Below are positions 7,601-13,062 of a stretch of DNA of 15,614 bases, in pieces. Location of the stretch: NCBI GenBank assembly GCA_017743275.1, contig JAGHZG010000003.1:1-15614 (forward strand), written 5' to 3'. Position numbers and translations under genes: made by a program. The number at the start of each line of letters is the position of its first letter. The first letter of the stretch is position 1. Source of the DNA: Chloroflexota bacterium. Its GTDB lineage: Bacteria > Chloroflexota > Anaerolineae > B4-G1 > DUEL01. The notes beneath the pieces were generated by a model. It saw only the letters and a program-made list of their open reading frames with translations, searched no databases and was not told the DNA's origin.

Positions 7601-8508
7601 CCCGGACGCCAAGCCATTGCCTCCAAAGTCGCGAAAATATCCTCCTGAGGACGAGTGAGCCGCTGCCAAGCCCAACCCAGAAGACGAACAGCCAGCCAAA
7701 GGGCCCGGGCCAGCATCCATGGGCGGGCGCTGCCATCGGCCAAGCGGCGCGCCAACGGAGCAGTACTCTTTTCCAACCATTTTGGCAGAGGCGGCAGCGG
7801 AGAGACCTTCCAGATGCGAATCCCGGAATAGCCTGCTTTCTCCAAGGCTACCTTGAGAGAGACATCGGTAAAGAGAACCAGATGGGCCGGTGGGCAGAAC
7901 ATGTTCCAGGCATCTGGGGCGTTCATCGCCTGCCAGTGACCGACATTGGGGGTAGACAGCATCAGCGCACCCCCAGGCCGGAGCCGCCGAACGAGCCGAC
8001 GAAGTTCGGCGACAGGCTCCCGAAAATGCTCCACAACCTCCCACAGGGTTACAGCATCATATACTGCATCTTCGGGCAGTTTCTCTATGGAGGTCACGAT
8101 CGGAACACCGAGCTGGCGAGCGGTCTCCTCCGCCATCGGCTCTGAGATTTCCACTCCGGCTACTTCCCAGCCATCAGCCCGGGCCAACTCCAGGAAAAAG
8201 CCATCGGCACAGCCCACATCCAGTAACCAGCCGCGCTCTGGAAGCCATCTCCCTAAAATCCATAGCCGTCGGCGAAAATGGGGAGCCAGAACCTTGTGCA
8301 TCGCCACATAATCCCCATAACCGATTTCCGTGTTGCCTGCAAAATAGGAAGGGTCCTGGTAAATATTTGCCACTTCTTCGGCCGACGGCGCAGGTGCCAC
8401 GTACGCGGCTTGGCATCGGTGACAGCGGACGTAGGAAAATCCTCGTCGGGAAACCACCGGGTGTGCATCTACAGAACCACACACCGGACAAGGCTCTGTC
8501 GCCACCAT
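7597..8508 (-). CDS. Class I SAM-dependent methyltransferase with N-terminal zinc ribbon
   Basis: A 303-residue protein. The N-terminus carries two CxxC pairs, CPVC (C7, C10) and CHRC (C29, C32), forming a likely zinc ribbon. The methyltransferase domain follows, with motif I LLDVGCADGFF (about residues 95-105), the acidic VAGVEIS strand, and YDAVTLWEVVEHFREP as the typical motif II region. This is the architecture of methyltransferases from sugar and polysaccharide clusters, so a methyl cap or methylated sugar is the likely product (inference). AGGAGG at 8513-8518 is a strong ribosome-binding site. Of three possible starts, ATG 8511 is only 1 nt from it, ATG 8508 is 4 nt away and GTG 8505 is 7 nt away. 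I give 8508, but 8505 fits spacing best. The stop overlaps the next GT4 start (GTGA). Confidence 0.9.
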   Translation of the reverse strand: MVATEPCPVCGSVDAHPVVSRRGFSYVRCHRCQAAYVAPAPSAEEVANIYQDPSYFAGNTEIGYGDYVAMHKVLAPHFRRRLWILGRWLPERGWLLDVGCADGFFLELARADGWEVAGVEISEPMAEETARQLGVPIVTSIEKLPEDAVYDAVTLWEVVEHFREPVAELRRLVRRLRPGGALMLSTPNVGHWQAMNAPDAWNMFCPPAHLVLFTDVSLKVALEKAGYSGIRIWKVSPLPPLPKWLEKSTAPLARRLADGSARPWMLARALWLAVRLLGWAWQRLTRPQEDIFATLEAMAWRPG

Positions 8509-8512
8509 CATG

Positions 8513-8518
8513 CCTCCT
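8513..8518 (-). promoter_or_regulatory. Strong Shine-Dalgarno site for the methyltransferase
   Basis: AGGAGG on the minus strand, one of the clearest ribosome-binding sites in the operon. It lies too close to ATG 8511 for that codon to be used, and so argues for ATG 8508 or GTG 8505. Confidence 0.75.
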
Positions 8519-8529
8519 AAACAGGCCTT

Positions 8530-9396
8530 TCACAGAGAGGGGATTTGATCTTCCACGCGAAACCGGTCCAACAACTGCCGGTCCCGCTCTGTCCAGATTC
8601 CACGCCCGCTCTGGATGCGGATCCGTTCTGACAACTTGGCGTAGTTCATAAACTTGGTGTAGCCCAGGATAATGGCCAACAACAGGCCCTGTTCCCCGTA
8701 CCGCCAGAGGCCGGCAAAGAAGTAATGATAGAGAAAACAGCGTATCCCCCTGGCAATCGCCTCTATCAGGCCTGCCCGGCTGCGGGAGCGGTGCAGATAC
8801 GCTGCCTCCAAATCAGTGTAAAAATTTAATGATCCATGGGCCAACGAAAGGTTAGTCACTGCGTAATGGTAAATGACGCCATCCAGTACTCCGTGCGGTT
8901 CGGGTACCCGTACCACTTCGTGCAAGGGCCGTTCCCAGATCGCCAGGCGACGGTCAAACAGGCGCGGAACTTCGGTGCGGCAAATCCAGGCCCGCAGCCG
9001 GGGATTTACCCGGCGACGCGTAGGGTCAGGGATCCAGCGCCCAGAAAACAGGTGGACCCGCTGGATATGATATGCGTTGAACTCGGGCAGGCGGTCCGTC
9101 GCGGCCAGGTAGCGAATTTCGTCGCGCAACTCTTCCGAAACCCGTTCATCCGCATCAATAAAAAGCACCCAATCATAACGGGCCTGGGTCTGGGCATAGT
9201 TGCGCTGGACTGCGAAATTGGCAAAGGGATGCTGGACCACCCGCGCGCCCGATCGCCGGGCAATGTCTACCGTCCCGTCCGTACTGAAGGAATCCACCAC
9301 CAGGACTTCGTCCGCCCAGGCCAGACTTTCCAGGCACCCGGGCAGCATCTCTTCCTCGTTCCTGGTTAGCACAATCGCAGAAACAGGAATGGCCAT
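8530..9396 (-). CDS. GT2 family glycosyltransferase (WaaE/KdtX-like)
   Basis: A 288-residue GT-A enzyme. It starts MAIPVSAIVLTRNEEEMLPG, the standard GT2 opening, then VLVVDSFSTDGT (D35, D40) and the metal-binding DxD-type FIDADERV (D81, D83). HRVIxHYAV-like and NFYTDLEA segments plus a C-terminal hydrophobic region (IRCFLYHYFFAGLWRYGEQGLLLAIILGY is condensed here to its theme: a membrane-associating amphipathic helix) match the group that includes the lipopolysaccharide core transferase WaaE/KdtX. In this cluster it more likely adds a sugar to a lipid-linked intermediate. ATG 9396 has GAGG 5 nt upstream and lies 7 nt after the flippase stop. The open frame extends further upstream to 9441 without better support. 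Confidence 0.9.
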   Translation of the reverse strand: MAIPVSAIVLTRNEEEMLPGCLESLAWADEVLVVDSFSTDGTVDIARRSGARVVQHPFANFAVQRNYAQTQARYDWVLFIDADERVSEELRDEIRYLAATDRLPEFNAYHIQRVHLFSGRWIPDPTRRRVNPRLRAWICRTEVPRLFDRRLAIWERPLHEVVRVPEPHGVLDGVIYHYAVTNLSLAHGSLNFYTDLEAAYLHRSRSRAGLIEAIARGIRCFLYHYFFAGLWRYGEQGLLLAIILGYTKFMNYAKLSERIRIQSGRGIWTERDRQLLDRFRVEDQIPSL

Positions 9397-9403
9397 TTTC
9401 GCC

Positions 9404-10909
9404 TCACGGATTCGGTGTTCTGTGCATGAGTCCCCACACATACCTCACCCGCTCTCCCGTCTCCCGGGGCCGCAGGGCAAAGGTCAGGGCGTAGAAGGCC
9501 AGAAACGCCCAGGCGGCCTTGACGAGAAGCCGCAGGAGAAGGCCCAGGTTCTCCAGGGGTACAACGCGAAGGACCGCCACATACACCAGCAGAACAGCGG
9601 CACCGACCAGTACAGGGAAACCGAAGGCCGCACTCAGGTTCACCGTCAGTTCGCGGCGGACGTAGCGATAGGCCAGCACCATCCCCAGAAGGAGAGCCAG
9701 CCCCACGGCCCCGCAGGTCCCCAGCGCCCCCCAGCGCAACGTCAGCGGGAGCCCTGCAAGGCCCAGCACCCCAACCTGTGCCCAGAGCAGTGTCGCCGCA
9801 CGGGCCGGTTTGCCCATCGCGTTCAGCAATACCCCGGCGTTCTCCAGGTGGGGACGGACCACGAAAAAGGCAATGAGGATTTGCAATAAGAGGGCACTGG
9901 GCAGCCAGCGCTCGCCGTAGAGCAGAGCGATAATCTCGGGCGCAGCGATGAAGACAGCAATGGCCAGCGGCACCGCCACCATACCGATGGCCCAGGTCAC
10001 CATCGTGGCGGTTTTCTCCAACCGGGGCCGGTCATCCTGCAGGCGCGCATATGTGTAGAAGGCGGGGTGAAGGAGCACGGCGTTAAAAAGCAACCCCGGC
10101 CACTGGGCCATCCGGTAGGCCCGGTCGTAGTAGCCCAGGGCCGTCACCCCGGCAAAGGTACCGATGAGGAAGTTATCCAGTTGGGAGAAGAGCATCCCGG
10201 CCATCAGCCAGAGGCCCGTCGTGGCTCCAAACCGCAGGAAATGCCGGGCCAGGTCCGGGCGGAACCGCCAGGGCTCGTCCCACAGGCGGGGCACTCTTCG
10301 CCGCACCACCCACCATACGCCCAGCCAGAAGAAACTGTACGTCGTCGTCTGGGCAACCAGACTCCACACCCCGCCGCCGTGGGTCGCCAGCCAGAAGGCA
10401 GGGATGTAGGAGAGGGGAAAAGCAATGCCCTGATACAGGCTGACAATTCCAAAATGCAATCCCTTCTCCAGCAAGGTCCCGGCGATGCTGGACAGCCCTT
10501 CCATAAAGGCGGCCAGGGCCAGGACCAGCGCGGCCCAGACGACCAGGCGGTCATACCCCAGGCGAAGCAGGATCGGGGCAGTCAGTCCCATCAGGACGGG
10601 GCCGCACAGGGCCGCCACGGCATCCATCGCCGCGTAGGTCCCCACCGATTCCCCCGTCGTCTCCCGGTACTGGCCAAAGGCGTACCCCAGCCCCAGTTTG
10701 GTCTGGAGCCGCAGGAGTTGGGCAAAGAACATCGCCAGGGCAAAGACCCCGAAATCGTCCGGGGAAAGGATACGGGTGAGGACGATATTGGCGACAAAGC
10801 CAAAGGCCAGGGTCCAATACGAACTCAGTGCCACCCATAGCCCGCCCCGCACCGCCCGGTAGGCCAGGGGGACTTCCGATGGAGATGGCTCGTCTGTCCG
10901 CAGCCCCAT
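9404..10909 (-). CDS. Wzx-type polysaccharide flippase (MOP superfamily)
   Basis: A 501-residue protein with about 12-14 hydrophobic spans, consistent with the oligosaccharide flippase/polysaccharide synthesis branch of the MOP superfamily. Typical segments are RAVRGGLWVALSSYWTLAF at the N-terminus, ILSPDDFGVFALAMFF at about 47-62, LDNFLIGTFAGVTALGYYDRAYRMAQ mid-protein (shortened theme: LG.YdrAyr) and LLYGERWLPSALLLQIL. It should flip lipid-linked glycan repeat units across the cytoplasmic membrane. It is the first glycan gene of the operon, 25 nt after the PIN toxin gene. The start ATG 10909 is followed by GLRTDEPSPSEVPLAYRAV; the equivalent of this segment also occurs as a fragment upstream of the toxin pair, so the present N-terminus may have been re-formed after an insertion. 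Confidence 0.92.
   Translation of the reverse strand: MGLRTDEPSPSEVPLAYRAVRGGLWVALSSYWTLAFGFVANIVLTRILSPDDFGVFALAMFFAQLLRLQTKLGLGYAFGQYRETTGESVGTYAAMDAVAALCGPVLMGLTAPILLRLGYDRLVVWAALVLALAAFMEGLSSIAGTLLEKGLHFGIVSLYQGIAFPLSYIPAFWLATHGGGVWSLVAQTTTYSFFWLGVWWVVRRRVPRLWDEPWRFRPDLARHFLRFGATTGLWLMAGMLFSQLDNFLIGTFAGVTALGYYDRAYRMAQWPGLLFNAVLLHPAFYTYARLQDDRPRLEKTATMVTWAIGMVAVPLAIAVFIAAPEIIALLYGERWLPSALLLQILIAFFVVRPHLENAGVLLNAMGKPARAATLLWAQVGVLGLAGLPLTLRWGALGTCGAVGLALLLGMVLAYRYVRRELTVNLSAAFGFPVLVGAAVLLVYVAVLRVVPLENLGLLLRLLVKAAWAFLAFYALTFALRPRETGERVRYVWGLMHRTPNP
10831..10894. repeat. Direct repeat copy A (flippase 5' end, intact gene)
   Basis: Matches 11711-11774 at an offset of exactly 880 bases. Of the first 40 bases, 39 are identical; across all 64 I count 56. 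It encodes the DEPSPSEVPLAYRAVRGGLW region of the intact flippase. Confidence 0.92.
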
Positions 10910-10934
10910 TCAACCTGCACTCCGCCGCAGCCAA

Positions 10935-11447
10935 TCAGGCGGCTGGCGCGTTGAACACCCAGTGACGCCGCAGCCAGGGCACCCGATCAAAATCCGCATC
11001 ATCGGTAGCGATATCGCTCAATCCCAGGCGCTGCATAACCGCTACATGCAGAGCATCCCGGGGCAGCAGTCCGAAGGCGGTAATGTTTCCCAGCATCTGC
11101 GGAAAATCCTCCTCGGCCACCGCTGCCAAATGTAAGTGCGGCAGCCGAACGAGACGGCGCAGCGCCGCTCCGATTTCAGACCCGCATCTGGCTATCGCCC
11201 CACTGGTATCCTCCCGCAACACCTGCAGGGGATCGCGCGGGTAGACATCTTTGATCCTCGCCAGGAGCAGACGATAGAATAACTCATCCATCGTCAAAAT
11301 AGACGTATACGCTTCAATATCTCCCTGAACAGTCCGCTCCAAGAATCCTCGGATCATGGGCAGGTACACCGGATCGGACCGAAGATACATATAGAACACG
11401 TTGACATCTACATAGACTCTGCCCCTGACAACCTCATCGAGTCTCAT
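10935..11447 (-). CDS. PIN-domain toxin (VapC-like)
   Basis: A 170-residue PIN-domain protein. The metal-site acidic residues appear in order: D14 in RVYVDVNVFYMY, E55 in TMDELFYR, D131 in LPRDALHVAV and the DDADFD cluster at about 149-154. This is the usual spacing of VapC-type RNases, somewhat longer than the common 130-140 residues. It would cleave RNA when released from its antitoxin; target unknown. ATG 11447 overlaps the antitoxin gene by 14 nt, a normal arrangement for antitoxin-toxin pairs. The pair lies between a fragment and the intact copy of the flippase gene, so it appears to be an insertion. Confidence 0.87.
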   Translation of the reverse strand: MRLDEVVRGRVYVDVNVFYMYLRSDPVYLPMIRGFLERTVQGDIEAYTSILTMDELFYRLLLARIKDVYPRDPLQVLREDTSGAIARCGSEIGAALRRLVRLPHLHLAAVAEEDFPQMLGNITAFGLLPRDALHVAVMQRLGLSDIATDDADFDRVPWLRRHWVFNAPAA

Positions 11448-11679
11448 AAAGGCCCCCGATTTTCAGATTGAAGTCATAGTTCTGAACGGGTTCCTCTCCT
11501 AAGCAGCCTGCCAGATCATCCAGAACCTTTCCCCAGTCCTCCTCGGCGGGCAAAATGCGAATTTCACCTTCCCGAACAATGACCCACACGTGCCGGCCCA
11601 GACGGGCTTCCCGCAGCAGCGGCGCCTCTAACCACAACCCCTCTTCCGTTATCGGTAAGTCTCTCACCCTTGTAGCCAT
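11434..11679 (-). CDS. Antitoxin candidate, AbrB-like, partner of PIN toxin
   Basis: An 81-residue acidic protein. The segment LPITEEGLWLEAPLLREA followed by RHVWVIVREGEIRILPAE has the strand-helix-strand pattern of the AbrB/SpoVT swapped-hairpin DNA-binding fold used by many VapB-type antitoxins. The match is by pattern, so the family is tentative. The C-terminal part, DWGKVLDDLAGCLGEEPV, would be the toxin-binding tail. ATG 11679 is chosen over ATG 11718 because GGAGG lies 6 nt upstream and because the extra N-terminal residues run into the flippase-fragment stop region. Its 3' end overlaps the PIN gene by 14 nt. Confidence 0.72.
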   Translation of the reverse strand: MATRVRDLPITEEGLWLEAPLLREARLGRHVWVIVREGEIRILPAEEDWGKVLDDLAGCLGEEPVQNYDFNLKIGGLYETR

Positions 11680-11693
11680 TCTTTCCCTCCGCT

Positions 11694-11807
11694 CTAACGA
11701 ATTGTAATACCCACCCATAGCCCGCCCCGCACCGCCCGGTAGGCCAGCGGAGTTTCCGGCGGGGACGGCTCGTCCATCGCGCGCTGGACCGCCTCTCGGT
11801 TCTGCAC
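11694..11807 (-). pseudogene. Flippase N-terminal fragment
   Basis: A short open frame from GTG 11807 to TAG 11694 encodes 37 residues, containing MDEPSPPETPLAYRAVRGGL and then leaving the flippase sequence abruptly at WVGITIR before the stop. The matching part of the intact flippase reads DEPSPSEVPLAYRAVRGGL. The frame is preserved, and the fragment begins 4 nt after the DUF2283 stop. This suggests that the ancestral order was DUF4258-DUF2283-flippase before the AbrB-like/PIN pair split them. Whether GTG 11807 or ATG 11777 was the original start is unclear. At this length it cannot function as a transporter. Confidence 0.82.
11711..11774. repeat. Direct repeat copy B (flippase 5' end, fragment)
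   Basis: Partner of 10831-10894. The match ends sharply at 11711, where the sequence changes to the leader of the antitoxin gene. The two copies flank the AbrB-like/PIN pair. Confidence 0.92.
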
Positions 11808-11811
11808 CTTT

Positions 11812-12051
11812 CTACGCTTCAACGGATGTGTAGACCCTCTCAGGTACCCGGCCAGTATGAAGGGTCACGACGAGTTCTCCCGCTCCCACCAGGCGGCGGG
11901 CAGAAGCATGCAGAAACTCCACACTGACCGCTTCCCCGTCCTCCCCATAACTGATGATTACACCACCGGGCTCCTCTATGGCATCCACCGGGGGCAAATC
12001 CCTCAGCACAAACAGAAGGATGTCCGCTTCGGGATCATAACGGATGCGCAT
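11812..12051 (-). CDS. DUF2283 family protein
   Basis: A 79-residue protein of the DUF2283 family: MRIRYDPEADILLFVL at the N-terminus, GGVIISYGEDGEAVSVEFLHAS in the middle. The biochemical function of this family is not established. It is often encoded next to a DUF4258 protein, as here, and such pairs are treated as toxin-antitoxin candidates, with DUF2283 the presumed antitoxin (inference). ATG 12051 is 1 nt after the DUF4258 stop, so translation is probably coupled. The last part of the protein, LVVTLHTGRVPERVYTSVEA, is likely a flexible tail. Confidence 0.86.
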   Translation of the reverse strand: MRIRYDPEADILLFVLRDLPPVDAIEEPGGVIISYGEDGEAVSVEFLHASARRLVGAGELVVTLHTGRVPERVYTSVEA

Positions 12052-12052
12052 G

Positions 12053-12310
12053 TTACTCCTCCCGCCAATACTTCTCTACCTTGCTCGTCCAGTAAACGGT
12101 AAGAATCTTGCGTCCTGCCTCTACTTCCACAAAAACCACTCGTAACAGGCCTGCCCCTCGCCTTGCTTGAGCGACCCAAGCCCCAAGATCGCCCGGCACC
12201 ACCTGTTCAGGCGCATTCAACACATCCTCCACTTCCTGTCGGGTGATGCCCAACCTCCTCCGCCATTCTTCCTGGCGTTCTTCCGCATGCCGTGTCCAGA
12301 TGATTCTCAT
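12053..12310 (-). CDS. DUF4258 family protein, toxin candidate
   Basis: An 85-residue protein matching DUF4258: IIWTRHAEERQEEWRRRLGI, then ITRQEVEDVLNAPEQVVPGD and the C-terminal ILTVYWTSKVEKYW, the TxY...KYW ending common in this family. It resembles BrnT/RelE-fold small toxins, with basic and histidine residues (H8, R12) as candidate catalytic or RNA-binding positions. Activity is not proven for the family. Start ATG 12310 has AAGGT 5 nt upstream. It is the first gene after the candidate terminator, so it may have its own promoter in the 98-nt gap; I could not identify convincing -35 and -10 boxes there. Confidence 0.82.
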   Translation of the reverse strand: MRIIWTRHAEERQEEWRRRLGITRQEVEDVLNAPEQVVPGDLGAWVAQARRGAGLLRVVFVEVEAGRKILTVYWTSKVEKYWREE

Positions 12311-12383
12311 GCGCTACCTTTGTGCCCTTGCATCTGCCTGTTCCTTCTGGTCTGATGCGCATTGACTACGACCTGTCCCCCGT

Positions 12384-12404
12384 AAAACCCCGGCAGGCCA
12401 GGGG
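12384..12404 (-). terminator. Candidate intrinsic terminator after the MNT/HEPN module
   Basis: On the minus strand CCCC(T)GG - CCTG - CCGGGG forms a six-pair GC stem with one bulged base and a tetraloop, followed directly by TTTT. It starts a few nt after the stop of the HEPN fragment. The stem is short and the T-tract is only four long, so termination may be partial. Confidence 0.45.
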
Positions 12405-12408
12405 GGTC

Positions 12409-12561
12409 TCATCCGCCACGGTCTCCCTTCTCCCGCTCCAGATAGGCCGCGATGGCCCGGGCGTAGGCATCAAAGTCGGTCAGACGCTTCTTGAAGAGGT
12501 AAGAGACCTCATTCCGCAGGTACGTCAACCTTTCTACGATCGCGTCGTCGGCGTCCCCCAA
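12409..12561 (-). pseudogene. Truncated HEPN (HepT-like) protein remnant
   Basis: A 50-codon frame beginning at TTG 12561 (GGGAGG lies 6 nt upstream) and overlapping the end of the MNT gene, the usual place for HepT. It reads DDAIVERLTYLRNEVSYL followed by RLTDFDAYARAIAAYLERE, two helix-forming segments resembling parts of HepT/DUF86 proteins. It is far shorter than the usual 110-140 residues and lacks the catalytic RX4-6H motif; only RNEVSYLF is seen. It could be an N-terminal fragment, or an N-terminus fused to a C-terminus with the core deleted. A dedicated short HEPN-like partner is possible but less likely. Confidence 0.5.
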
Positions 12562-12970
12562 GGCCCACCTCCCGAATCTCCTTGAAGAGCACTGCGGTGA
12601 AGAAGTCATACATCGGCTTCAGGTCGGCGTAGATTTGGCCCGCCCGGACCTCAAACTCCACCCGCGCGGCCCGGTCCCGCTCAAAAATCAGATGCCCGTG
12701 CTTCAGGACCTGATGCTGCAACAGCGGCGGGGCGTCGTTCAGAACTACCAGGTCGGTGGGGCGGCCGATGACGCGCTCCGCCTCCCAGCCCAGCCGCAGC
12801 CGACGGTCAAAGCGGGTCTCCTCATCCAGGTCGGCAGACAACAGGACGGCGATGTCCACATCGCTCTGGGGACGCGCCTGTCCCCGGGCCACCGAGCCGA
12901 AGATGTAGGCCGCCACCACGTCCGGCTGAGAGGCCAGATATTCCAGCAGAGAGGACATCCACTCGTTCAT
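12509..12970 (-). CDS. MNT-family minimal nucleotidyltransferase (MntA-like antitoxin)
   Basis: A 153-residue minimal nucleotidyltransferase. The signature GSx10DxD is present: GSVARGQARPQSDVDIAVLL with G25, S26, D37 and D39, and the third acidic residue is D73 in PTDLVVLND. In characterised MNT/HEPN systems this enzyme AMPylates and silences the HEPN RNase HepT. Here the HEPN partner looks broken, so the MNT gene may be an orphan. Start ATG 12970 follows GAGG by 5 nt; an upstream frame to 13024 reads into the hairpin repeat and is unlikely to be coding, though ATG 12994 is possible. The last about 18 residues, GGRRRRDRRKVDVPAE, are very basic and overlap the HEPN frame, and may be non-native. 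Confidence 0.86.
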   Translation of the reverse strand: MNEWMSSLLEYLASQPDVVAAYIFGSVARGQARPQSDVDIAVLLSADLDEETRFDRRLRLGWEAERVIGRPTDLVVLNDAPPLLQHQVLKHGHLIFERDRAARVEFEVRAGQIYADLKPMYDFFTAVLFKEIREVGLGGRRRRDRRKVDVPAE

Positions 12971-12997
12971 CGCCGCCTCAGGCACTCCAAACATTTT

Positions 12998-13049
12998 ACC
13001 ACAAAGGATGCACAAAGGGCCCAAAGAAAACCTTCGTGTCCTTCGTGGT
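12998..13049. repeat. Imperfect hairpin-forming repeat between sbcC and MNT gene
   Basis: Arms at 12998-13018 and 13031-13049 are inverted copies built from aaggatgcacaaagg and ccttcgtgtccttcgtggt, with a 12-nt loop. As RNA, the stem would be about 19 pairs with G-U wobbles and one 2-nt bulge. Each arm is itself two tandem copies of a CCTTYGTG-like motif. Sequences of this kind recur as dispersed intergenic elements in many bacterial genomes. It could also act as a barrier or stabiliser at the sbcC 3' end. Confidence 0.75.
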
Positions 13050-13062
13050 TTTCGTTATGAAA

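Noticed and set aside
7601..8044. N-terminal extension of the GT4 frame upstream of GTG 7600
   Set aside because: It overlaps the methyltransferase coding sequence and has low-complexity Gly/Ser/Arg composition; the GTGA overlap and the MIRVLHIARY opening fix the start.
11694..11807. A genuine small protein gene of 37 codons
   Set aside because: Its central part is a copy of the flippase N-terminus and it ends at an abrupt junction, so it is better explained as a fragment.
12311..12408. Promoter for the DUF4258/DUF2283 pair
   Set aside because: The gap is a sensible place for one, but I could not find a convincing -35/-10 pair.
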